A stretch of 6,813 nucleotides of DNA from an uncultured Bacteroidales bacterium (GTDB taxonomy: Bacteria > Bacteroidota > Bacteroidia > Bacteroidales > Paludibacteraceae). Position 1 is the first letter of the stretch, and each line of letters begins with the position of its first letter. Made by a program: the position numbers and the translations under genes. Below are positions 1 to 6,789 of the stretch, one piece after another. Location of the stretch: NCBI GenBank assembly GCA_903929065.1, contig CAIYTJ010000729.1, forward strand, positions 1 through 6,813, written 5' to 3'. The notes beneath the pieces were generated by a model. The model did not search any database and was not told the origin of the DNA. It saw nothing but the letters and a program-made list of their open reading frames with translations.

Positions 1-55
1 AAATAATTATATTAGCTTCAAAAAATGATGATTTAATCGAATCATATTCTATCAT
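1..55 (-). CDS. Possible 5' end of a divergent gene (partial, runs off left edge)
   Basis: On the minus strand an ATG at 55-53 opens a frame with no stop up to the window edge, encoding MIEYDSIKSSFFEANIII. Only 18 codons are visible, so no family can be named. The reason to list it is context: a good Bacteroidota-type promoter reading in this direction (99-128) lies 44 bp upstream of the ATG. Other nearby minus-strand ATGs fail, since the one at 68 meets TGA after 8 codons and the one at 45 meets TAA after 12. There is no Shine-Dalgarno sequence, which is normal for this phylum. An 18-codon open stretch in AT-rich DNA could arise by chance. Confidence 0.35.
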   Translation of the reverse strand, partial: MIEYDSIKSSFFEANIII

Positions 56-98
56 ATCGGAAATCCATTTTTTTAGTATTAATTTTTAATTCCTTTTG

Positions 99-128
99 CA
101 AATGTACAAATTTGTCATTAACTACCAA
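99..128 (-). promoter_or_regulatory. Leftward Bacteroidota-type promoter
   Basis: Read on the minus strand, 106-99 is TACATTTG, a perfect match to the TAnnTTTG -7 element of the Bacteroidota primary sigma factor. A TTG at 128-126 sits 19 bp upstream, the expected -33 spacing. Transcription would start near 92 and run toward the left edge, into the partial frame starting at 55. A 10-bp perfect palindrome, ACAAATTTGT (106-115), lies against the -7 box inside the spacer and could be an operator, though short AT palindromes are common by chance. Confidence 0.55.
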
Positions 129-192
129 TACTCAATACAAAATGATACAATTCATTCCCAATCACTCCCCTTTTTGTAATTATTCCTTAATG

Positions 193-224
193 TTGTTTAA
201 AAGCACCTAATCCTGTTTACTTTG
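193..224 (+). promoter_or_regulatory. Candidate promoter for the ETF operon
   Basis: TTACTTTG at 217-224 differs from TAnnTTTG at one position, and a TTG at 193-195 lies 21 bp upstream, slightly longer than usual. It would give a leader of roughly 65 nt before the ATG at 298. A second TATTTG (232-237) nearby has no matching upstream TTG. This is the best rightward candidate between the left edge and the oxidoreductase gene, but it is weaker than the leftward promoter at 99-128 or the -7 box at 4106. Confidence 0.35.
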
Positions 225-297
225 TTTGCATTATTTGTGTTTATAAAATTGAGTAAAACACTCAGCTTCTCCCAAAAACATATAAACACAAAATACA

Positions 298-1956
298 ATG
301 AGTAATGTTGATACCGTTTCGACGGATATACTGATTATTGGTGGCGGGCCTTCGGGGTTGGCCACAGCAATTCATTTGGCGGACACGCTCAATCAAAAAG
401 GGTTGACAAAACGCATTTTGTTGGTCGAAAAAGGAAGTTCCATTGGCAGCCATATCCTTTCGGGGGCGGTTATCAAGACTGATGTTTTCAAAGACTTATT
501 GCCCGGTGTTGACTTTAATGAAATCCCGTTTAATGCCAAAGTGGAAAACGATGCTACCGTGTTGCTTAGCGAAACCGGCTCACTGAAACTGCCGTTTCAC
601 GTGCCGTACATGAGCAACAAAGGTAATTACACTGCTTCGTTGGGGCAGGTTTGCCGGTATCTGGCCAAGATTGCCGAAGAAAAAGGCGTGGAAATCTATA
701 CCGGATTCTCGGTGAGCGAAATCCTGTATAAAGACGGCAAAGTGTGCGGTGCTAAAACCATCGACACAGGCGTGAACCATCACGGCGAACCGCAGGAAAA
801 CTTCCAGCCGGGTACGCCTATCGAAGCCAAACTCACCATTTTTGCCGAAGGAACCCGCGGCAGTCTGGCCAAAATGCTGATTAAAAAGTTCGATCTGGAA
901 AAAGATAAAAACGTGCAAGTCTATTCATTGGGCGTGAAAGAATTGTGGAGCGTTCCCGAAGGCAATATCAAAGCCGGCGAAGTGTATCACACCATGGGTT
1001 ATCCGCTCAATCTGAAAGAATTTGGCGGCGGTTTTGTGTATGGACTGAAAGATAATCGTGTGGCAGTAGGACTGGTTGTTGGACTGGATTACGAAGACCC
1101 GACATTCGATACGCACGATGCCTTCCAGATTTGGAAAACGCATCCGTTTATCTCCAAATTCCTGAAAGGTGGAAAACTGGTGGAATATGGCGCTAAAACA
1201 TTGCCCGAAGGCGGCTATTATTCCATTCCGAAACTATATACCGACAATGCAATGATTGTGGGCGACAGTGCCGGACTGATCACGATGCCGGCATTGAAAG
1301 GTGTTCATTTAGCCATCTCTTCCGGCATGCTGGCAGCTAAAACGGCTGCACAGGCATTGCTCAACGATGATTTTTCCGAAAGTACGTTGAGCCAATACGA
1401 AGCTTCGATTAAGGACAGTGTTATTTACCACGACATGTATCCGGTGAGGAATTTCCGTCAGGCATTTGCACGCGGATTAATTCAGGGCGCCATTCTGTTT
1501 GGAACACAATTAATAACCGGCGGTGCAGGCTTCCTGGGCCGCATGAAATCACACCCCGACAGCCAGACAACCAAAAAGCTGAGTGAAATGAAGGTACCGC
1601 TATTCAAAGAACGTTTCAAAGGCAAACTGGAAGTGGATAAAGTGCTGACGTTCGACAAAGCCACCGATGTTTTTTATTCGGGTGTAAACCACGACGAACA
1701 TCAGGTTGTGCATGTTCGGGTAAACAATCCGGCCACATACCAGACCATTAATATCAAGGAATACGGAGCGCCGAGTCAGTTTTTCTGTTCATCAGAAGTG
1801 TACGAGCTTCATACCGATAAAAACGGTCATCAGGAACTCCGCATTCACGCCGAAAATTGCATGCATTGCAAAACCTGCGATATCAAATCGCCGGGCGATG
1901 GTATCACCTGGTCAGTTCCAAACGGCGGAAACGGACCGGAATTTCAAAACATGTGA
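298..1956 (+). CDS. Electron-transfer flavoprotein:quinone oxidoreductase (ETF-QO)
   Basis: This membrane-associated flavo-iron-sulfur protein takes electrons from reduced ETF and passes them to the quinone pool, probably menaquinone in this phylum. The N-terminus has a dinucleotide-binding fold with GGGPSG at residues 15-20, and the FAD-contacting LVEKGSSIGSH segment follows at 42-52. Residues 211-250 (GVKELW, then HTMGYPL and GGGFVYG) match the conserved quinone/FAD region, and the second FAD motif is VGDSAG at 321-326. The C-terminus has the ferredoxin-like domain with Cys497, Cys521, Cys524 and Cys527, the last three in CMHCKTCDIK, which is the full ligand set for one [4Fe-4S] cluster. 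It corresponds to FixC plus FixX in one chain. At 552 residues it is full length and ends in the family's usual GGxGPxF tail. The start fits the family, with the Rossmann strand beginning near residue 10; the leader is A-rich with no Shine-Dalgarno. The fused ETF gene follows after 40 bp, so the two are probably co-transcribed. Confidence 0.96.
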   Translation: MSNVDTVSTDILIIGGGPSGLATAIHLADTLNQKGLTKRILLVEKGSSIGSHILSGAVIKTDVFKDLLPGVDFNEIPFNAKVENDATVLLSETGSLKLPFHVPYMSNKGNYTASLGQVCRYLAKIAEEKGVEIYTGFSVSEILYKDGKVCGAKTIDTGVNHHGEPQENFQPGTPIEAKLTIFAEGTRGSLAKMLIKKFDLEKDKNVQVYSLGVKELWSVPEGNIKAGEVYHTMGYPLNLKEFGGGFVYGLKDNRVAVGLVVGLDYEDPTFDTHDAFQIWKTHPFISKFLKGGKLVEYGAKTLPEGGYYSIPKLYTDNAMIVGDSAGLITMPALKGVHLAISSGMLAAKTAAQALLNDDFSESTLSQYEASIKDSVIYHDMYPVRNFRQAFARGLIQGAILFGTQLITGGAGFLGRMKSHPDSQTTKKLSEMKVPLFKERFKGKLEVDKVLTFDKATDVFYSGVNHDEHQVVHVRVNNPATYQTINIKEYGAPSQFFCSSEVYELHTDKNGHQELRIHAENCMHCKTCDIKSPGDGITWSVPNGGNGPEFQNM

Positions 1957-1996
1957 TTAATTCATAATTATTAATTCATAATTCATAATTAAAGAA
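1957..1996 (+). repeat. AT-rich heptamer repeats between the two ETF genes
   Basis: The whole gap is built from a 7-bp unit. TTCATAA occurs at 1961-1967, 1975-1981 and 1982-1988, with a variant TTATTAA at 1968-1974 keeping the phase. Seen another way, ATTCATAATT occurs three times, at 1960, 1974 and 1981. The last bases, AAAGAA just before the ATG, are the only ribosome-binding-like sequence. Short repeats like this can change copy number by slippage, which here would alter spacing between the genes but not reading frame within either. No function is known. Confidence 0.7.
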
Positions 1997-3937
1997 ATGG
2001 CTCTAACAATTATAAGTTTAATAAAACAAGTTCCACTTCCCACCGAAATGCGTATGGGCGACGATGGATTGATGGACCGTACCAAGGCAAAATCCATTAT
2101 CAATATCGACTGTCAGTTTGGTCTCGAAGCCGGATTACAACTCAAAAAACAATATCCCGATGCACGGATGATTGCCTGTTCCATGGGACCGGGATCATTC
2201 GAAGTGGCATTGCGAACAGCTATATCGATGGGTTACGACGAAGCCTATCTGTTGTCCGACCGCAAACTCGGCGGAAGCGATACGTATGCCACCGGACTGG
2301 CCATTTCCACCATGCTGAAGCATCTGGGCTTTACCAAAGATTCGAAAGAACCGTTTATTGTGTTGGCCGGACGTCAAACCAGCGACGGCGATACGGCGCA
2401 CGTTCCGTCGCAGGTGGCCGAAAACCTGGGCATTCCGCAAGCTACATTTGTGGAAACAGTGAAAGCAGATGGCGAAGGCAATGTAATTGCCAAGCGCGTT
2501 ATCGAAGGCGGTTACCAGATGATGAAACTGCCAATGCCGTGTGCCATTTCATTGACGCCAACCGGTGTTCCGCCGCGGAAACCTTCGCTGACCGGAGCCA
2601 TTAAAGCACGTAATGCACAAATAACTGTTTTCGGAATTGATGATATCGGATTGGGAACGGAAAAAATCGGACTGGGAGGTTCGCCAACCATTGTGGCCAA
2701 TGTTGTCAATATCGTAAGTGAACGTCCGCCGATTATCATGTCCTCCGGACACGACGATGCAACGGTGGTTGACAGCCTGATAACCAACTTTTATAAAGGG
2801 GGAAATGTAATTACCAAAAAAGAACAGGCCGAGAAAAAGGTATCTGAAACTCCCGATTTTCCGTATTACGATAACCGCAACGGCGCGAAAGGAATTATCA
2901 CCTGGGCAGAAACAGCAAACGGAGAAATCACCCGTCCTTCCATCGAATTGTTGACTCCCGCGCGCAAACTTGCCGGACAACTGGGCAACGACACGAAGAT
3001 TATGACGCTTTTGATTGGCAAAGATGTAAAGAAACTGGCCACGACGCTTTTTGAACATGGTTCGGATGAAGTAATACTCGTTGAAGATGACCGGTTAGAA
3101 GAATACCTGGTACTTCCGTTCTCGTCTATTTTTGCACAGGTCATCAAGCAGCGTAAGCCCGAAATTGCACTTTTTGCAGCCACCACTTCCGGACGTGAAC
3201 TGGCTCCCCGCATTGGTGTAAAAACCGGCAGCGGTGTAACAGCCGACTGTACCGGACTCGAAATTGGTGAATACGTGAACCGAAAAGACAAAGTAATTAA
3301 TAAACCGATTCTGCATTCGCGACGACCAACTTATGGCGAAAGCAAACTGGCAACTATTTTGGGTTTCGTTTATCCACAAATATCCACTGCCCGTGCAGGA
3401 ACTTTTGAAGTTCCACCGGTGGAAAAAGGACGTACCGGCGTTGTGTCGACATTTAAACCCGTATTGAGTAAAGATGAATTCAAAGTAGAAATTCTGAAAA
3501 CCGTTCGGGGTGAAGGCAGTCTCCAAAACCTGTTCGAAGCCGATATCATTGTTTCAGGAGGTCGCGGTGCAACAGCCGATAACCTGTCATTAGTCAAACA
3601 ACTGGCTGCCACACTGAAAGAAAAAGGGGTGAATGCTGAATGGGCCTGCAGCCGCGTGGTGGTGGATGAAGGACTAGCCGAATATGCCCACCAGATAGGT
3701 CAGACCGGGAAAACCATTCGCCCGAAAGTATATGTGGCTATCGGAATTTCAGGAGCAATACAGCATATTGCCGGCATGAAGGAATCCGAAAAAATCATTG
3801 CCATCGATCATAATCCGAAAGCTTCTATTTTCCATTTTGCTGATTTCGGTATCGTGGGAGAGTATCAGGATATTATTCCGGAACTGATTGAACGGGTGAA
3901 AGGTGGCTTCACTTTTGGGATTGAGCCGAAAAAGTAA
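1997..3937 (+). CDS. etfBA: Fused electron-transfer flavoprotein, beta and alpha subunits in one chain
   Basis: ETF is a soluble FAD carrier, normally an EtfB/EtfA heterodimer; here both subunits form one 646-residue chain with no internal stop. Residues 1 to about 267 are EtfB: the N-terminal IKQVP motif, GRQTSDGDTA (125-134) and a near match to the ETF-beta signature at 165-184. A charged linker (about 268-297, KKEQAEKK) follows. From about 298 to the end it is EtfA: TADCTGLEI (415-423), VSGGRG (519-524), SRVVVD (552-557), QIGQTGK (566-572), GISGAIQHIAGM (583-594) and the adenosine-binding NPKASIF with ADFGIVGE (606-622). Arg553, Thr570 and His590 sit where family FAD contacts are expected. 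The DGDTA and TADCTGLEI forms resemble NADH-using, bifurcating clostridial ETFs more than mitochondrial ETF (inference). The start is supported by alignment of the beta N-terminus. The preceding gene encodes its likely redox partner, and a strong terminator follows. The likely donors, such as an acyl-CoA dehydrogenase, are not in the window. Confidence 0.95.
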   Translation: MALTIISLIKQVPLPTEMRMGDDGLMDRTKAKSIINIDCQFGLEAGLQLKKQYPDARMIACSMGPGSFEVALRTAISMGYDEAYLLSDRKLGGSDTYATGLAISTMLKHLGFTKDSKEPFIVLAGRQTSDGDTAHVPSQVAENLGIPQATFVETVKADGEGNVIAKRVIEGGYQMMKLPMPCAISLTPTGVPPRKPSLTGAIKARNAQITVFGIDDIGLGTEKIGLGGSPTIVANVVNIVSERPPIIMSSGHDDATVVDSLITNFYKGGNVITKKEQAEKKVSETPDFPYYDNRNGAKGIITWAETANGEITRPSIELLTPARKLAGQLGNDTKIMTLLIGKDVKKLATTLFEHGSDEVILVEDDRLEEYLVLPFSSIFAQVIKQRKPEIALFAATTSGRELAPRIGVKTGSGVTADCTGLEIGEYVNRKDKVINKPILHSRRPTYGESKLATILGFVYPQISTARAGTFEVPPVEKGRTGVVSTFKPVLSKDEFKVEILKTVRGEGSLQNLFEADIIVSGGRGATADNLSLVKQLAATLKEKGVNAEWACSRVVVDEGLAEYAHQIGQTGKTIRPKVYVAIGISGAIQHIAGMKESEKIIAIDHNPKASIFHFADFGIVGEYQDIIPELIERVKGGFTFGIEPKK

Positions 3938-3959
3938 TTAATAATAAAAAGGAACTTAG

Positions 3960-3994
3960 AAAGAGCTGCACGAAATGAGTGCAGCTCTTTTTTT
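3960..3994 (+). terminator. Rho-independent terminator of the ETF operon
   Basis: A perfect 12-bp stem (3960-3971 with 3979-3990) encloses a 7-nt loop, GAAATGA, and ends in an unbroken T run through 3994. It starts 22 bp after the stop codon of the fused ETF gene. The A run on the left arm gives some bidirectional character, but no gene converges from the right. It marks the end of the two-gene unit and separates it from the barrel gene. Confidence 0.92.
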
Positions 3995-4105
3995 ATGCAT
4001 TAACTGTCATGTTGGATATGAATATTTTAATGTAATAAATGCACTTTAAAGACATTATTTAAGTGTTTATTGTCATTTTTAAATGAATGGTGAATAAATA
4101 TTTAA

Positions 4106-4113
4106 TAAATTTG
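4106..4113 (+). promoter_or_regulatory. -7 promoter element of the outer-membrane barrel gene
   Basis: TAAATTTG matches the Bacteroidota -7 consensus TAnnTTTG exactly and is followed by GCGCCGC, a context common just after such boxes. No TTG lies at the usual 19-21 bp upstream; the nearest is at 4070-4072, which is too far. The -33 contact is therefore weak, and activation by a regulator or an alternative sigma factor is possible. Transcription from about 4120 would give a leader near 68 nt. Confidence 0.55.
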
Positions 4114-4132
4114 CGCCGCATTAAAAATATCC

Positions 4133-4153
4133 ATAATGCCGGTTCCGGATTAT
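4133..4153 (+). promoter_or_regulatory. Leader hairpin upstream of the barrel gene
   Basis: ATAAT-G-CCGG (4133-4142) pairs with CCGG-ATTAT (4145-4153), with one bulged G. In practice this gives an 8-bp stem with a GTTC loop. It lies in the predicted 5' leader, 34 bp before the ATG and with no T run after it, so it is not a standard terminator. It could stabilise the transcript, modulate translation, or be an operator half-site pair; nothing here decides between these. Confidence 0.45.
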
Positions 4154-4187
4154 CGTCGAAATTAAACAAAGAATTATACTCTCATAA

Positions 4188-6611
4188 ATGAAGAAGAAAT
4201 TACTTATCGTCCTGTTTTTAGTTAGTAGTATTTGTGGAACGTATGCAGAAATGCTTGAACCCTCCACTATTAAAGGTACTATTATTGAAAAATCGACGGG
4301 CAATCCGCTTGAATTCGCCAATGTAATTATCAGGAATAATAAAGACAGTGTGATTGCACAAAGTGTCACCGACAAAGACGGTTTGTTTGTTTTGAAAGGT
4401 TTTCAGGCCGGCGAATACAAGCTCAGTTACAGTTTTATCGGCTATGATAAAACGGATTCAATGAAGGTTTTATTAAAAACAAATCATCAAAAGCTTGATC
4501 TCGGTAAATTGTTTATTTCCGAAACTTCAAAAACTCTGGGACAGGTGGAAGTGGTGGCGCAGCGTTCAACTTTTGTCAATTCCATTGACCGCAAAACATT
4601 TAATGTTGGGCAGGATTTAATGAGTAAATCGGGTTCGGTAAGCGATTTAATGCAAAACATACCTTCCGTTCAGGTGGATATGGATGGAGTGGTAAGTCTG
4701 CGCGGTTCTGAAAATGTAACTATTCTGGTAGATGGAAAACCGTCGGCTATGATGAAAATCAACCGTGCCGCCGTGTTGCAGCAAATGTCAGCGGACAATG
4801 TGGAAAAAATTGAAATCATTACCAATCCTTCGGCCAAATACAAACCGGATGGAACCTCAGGGATTATCAATATCGTCATGAAAAAGAATAAAAGCCTCGG
4901 GTTGAATGGAAATGTAACAGCCAATGTAGGAAACCATGAACGGGGTAATTTCAATGGCATGCTCAACTACAATCCCGGTAAACTGAATATTTTCGGGAGT
5001 TTCGGAATTCGCCGGGACAGCCGGAACAGAATAAACGATATTAGCACCACCACTTTCGACTCGAATAACCTCCCAACATACTCCTTTGATAATACGTTTG
5101 GATCATCACACCCGCTTTCGTTTATCGGAAGTGCCGGACTTGATTACAAACTTAACGATAAAGATAAATTCGGAGTTTCTTCCAGTTTCAATTATCGGTA
5201 TCAGCAGCAACATGATACTTCTACCTATATTTTACAGGATTATAACCGGGCAACGACACTGAAATACCAACGCGACCGTTATCTGCCGGAATATGAATCG
5301 GACCTGGAACTAAAAGCCACTTATCTGCATAAATTTAATGATAAAGGCCATGAACTGAACGTGGATTTGACACATTCCATAACGTCGGAAGATGAAAATA
5401 ACTTTTATACCACCAACTATTATCAAATTCCCGTTTTGCCGTATTCCAAAGACCATATGGATTATCTGCATCATTCCACCGACACTGAATTTTCAGCTGA
5501 ATATTCCCTGCCTTTTTCTGAAGATAAAAAGTTCGAAGCCGGTTACATTTTCCAGTATGTAAACAATAATATGAATCTAACCCGGGATACCTTGCTGACA
5601 GGTTCTAACCCTGAACAATCTATAAAGGATTTGCAACGTTCGAACCAGTTTACCCGTTCGGAATCTACTCATGTATTGTATGCCACTTACGAACAGGAAA
5701 TCGGCAAGTTTGGCTTTCTGGTGGGAATTCGCGGTGAACAAACCTACACCAAAGCTAATCTGGTAACGTTGGATTCTACCGTAATAATTCCATATACCCG
5801 TATTTATCCAACCATTCATTTGGCCTATAAACTGACCGATATTCATGAATTGCAACTGAATTACAGCCACCGTATTCGCAGGCCTGAAGATGAAGAACTA
5901 AATCCGTTTCCTGAATACCAGGATTTGCGAAATATTCGTGCCGGTAATCCGTATTTGCTTCCTGAAGACACTCATTCGTTCGAGTTTGGTTATCAGTATA
6001 AAAAAGATGTCACCACTTTTTTGTCGACCTTGTATTACCGGAATTCCTATAACCTGATTACAAGTGTTATTCAGGATTTGGGAAATAATATGTTCAAATC
6101 AACGCTCGAAAACCTGTCACAAAGCCAGTCGGCAGGATTGGAGTTGATTCTTTCTTCGTCCATAGGTAAGTTTATGACATTTAATCTGGCTACAAATGCC
6201 TTTTATAATACCATTGATGCTTCGGCACTTGGCTTTAGTGCGAATAAATCCACGGTTTCCTGGTCGGCAAACGGCAATGTAAGCTTCAACGTCACCAAAA
6301 GCACTGTTTGGCAATTCACTTCCAATTATTCAGCCCAAACTCTCACACCGCAGGGAACCCGAATGCCTTCATTTGTGTTGAATTCCGGTTTGAAACAGGA
6401 ATTATTCAAGAAAAAAGCAGCATTAATTCTTACCGTTTCGGATATTTTCAACAGCATGCGCAGCCAATACGAAATCAATACAACTACACTTGTTCGCACC
6501 GAAATACGCCGCCGCAGCTCGCAGACAATTTACCTTGGATTTACCTATTCCTTCGGCAGTACGCCAAAGAAGGGAAAAGAAAATGCCATTAAATACGATA
6601 ATTCATTGTAA
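4188..6611 (+). CDS. Outer-membrane beta-barrel receptor-like protein (TonB-receptor-related)
   Basis: This 807-residue protein is exported to the outer membrane; its substrate cannot be told from sequence. The N-terminus is a signal peptide, with KKK, a hydrophobic stretch and probable cleavage after TYA at residue 20. Residues about 27-110 form a carboxypeptidase-regulatory-like (Ig-fold) domain: IKGTIIEKSTGNPLEFANV, then DKDGLFVLKG and a YSFIGY strand. Residues about 130-235 are a plug-like domain with KTFNVGQDL, LMQNIPSVQVD, LRGSENVTILVDGKPS and the YKPDGTSGIINI loop, all typical of the outer-membrane barrel family 3 group. The rest is alternating aromatic and polar strands ending in FTYSFG, plus a short basic tail ending KYDNSL, common in this group. 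I see no clear TonB box. No SusD partner, sigma or anti-sigma gene is adjacent, so it is not an evident polysaccharide locus. It has its own promoter candidate and lies beyond the ETF terminator. Confidence 0.9.
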   Translation: MKKKLLIVLFLVSSICGTYAEMLEPSTIKGTIIEKSTGNPLEFANVIIRNNKDSVIAQSVTDKDGLFVLKGFQAGEYKLSYSFIGYDKTDSMKVLLKTNHQKLDLGKLFISETSKTLGQVEVVAQRSTFVNSIDRKTFNVGQDLMSKSGSVSDLMQNIPSVQVDMDGVVSLRGSENVTILVDGKPSAMMKINRAAVLQQMSADNVEKIEIITNPSAKYKPDGTSGIINIVMKKNKSLGLNGNVTANVGNHERGNFNGMLNYNPGKLNIFGSFGIRRDSRNRINDISTTTFDSNNLPTYSFDNTFGSSHPLSFIGSAGLDYKLNDKDKFGVSSSFNYRYQQQHDTSTYILQDYNRATTLKYQRDRYLPEYESDLELKATYLHKFNDKGHELNVDLTHSITSEDENNFYTTNYYQIPVLPYSKDHMDYLHHSTDTEFSAEYSLPFSEDKKFEAGYIFQYVNNNMNLTRDTLLTGSNPEQSIKDLQRSNQFTRSESTHVLYATYEQEIGKFGFLVGIRGEQTYTKANLVTLDSTVIIPYTRIYPTIHLAYKLTDIHELQLNYSHRIRRPEDEELNPFPEYQDLRNIRAGNPYLLPEDTHSFEFGYQYKKDVTTFLSTLYYRNSYNLITSVIQDLGNNMFKSTLENLSQSQSAGLELILSSSIGKFMTFNLATNAFYNTIDASALGFSANKSTVSWSANGNVSFNVTKSTVWQFTSNYSAQTLTPQGTRMPSFVLNSGLKQELFKKKAALILTVSDIFNSMRSQYEINTTTLVRTEIRRRSSQTIYLGFTYSFGSTPKKGKENAIKYDNSL

Positions 6612-6620
6612 TTTATAAAG

Positions 6621-6655
6621 TAATGACAGATTTATCAAAAATGAACTTGTCATTA
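6621..6655 (+). terminator. Weak dyad after the barrel gene, possible terminator or operator
   Basis: TAATGACA (6621-6628) and TGTCATTA (6648-6655) are perfect 8-bp inverted repeats with a 19-nt spacer, starting 9 bp after the stop codon. The loop is long and no T run follows, so termination would be inefficient. It is the best candidate for a 3' structure of the barrel transcript, but could equally be a protein-binding dyad. Confidence 0.3.
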
Positions 6656-6781
6656 TACATTATTCTTTCCCAAATGTAATATTATTCCATTTCCTGCGTC
6701 ATAAATAAGAAGTCCAAAATGAATTTTGTAATTCAAATTAAAATTGTTTTAATAAACAAAGTTAATGATTAGAAGTGCATT

Positions 6782-6789
6782 TATCTTAG
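6782..6789 (+). promoter_or_regulatory. Possible -7 box for a gene beyond the right edge
   Basis: TATCTTAG differs from TAnnTTTG by one base and is followed by C and an A-rich leader-like stretch to the window end. No TTG lies at -33 spacing. It sits inside a 5-bp AGTGC/GCACT dyad, which might be an operator. The call is weak. Confidence 0.3.

Noticed and set aside
28..57. Small inverted repeat ATGATT/AATCAT and direct repeat ATCATAT as a possible repeat array
   Set aside because: There are only one dyad and two copies, and they overlap the candidate gene start. This is not enough to call an array, attachment site or terminator.
2549..3058. A 169-codon minus-strand open frame (with others such as 580-918, 2866-3291 and 3095-3526)
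   Set aside because: They lie wholly opposite the well-identified ETF genes, show no recognisable domain, and look like the antisense frames usual in genes with biased codon use.
6308..6592. A 94-codon plus-strand frame overlapping the end of the barrel gene
   Set aside because: It is the shifted frame of the C-terminal beta strands of the barrel protein, which stays open in its own frame to a family-typical end. Its composition does not look like a real protein.
6671..6678. A perfect leftward TACATTTG (-7 box) after the barrel gene
   Set aside because: No TTG lies near -33 spacing (the nearest is 36 bp away), and transcription would only run antisense into the barrel gene, where no minus-strand gene is credible.
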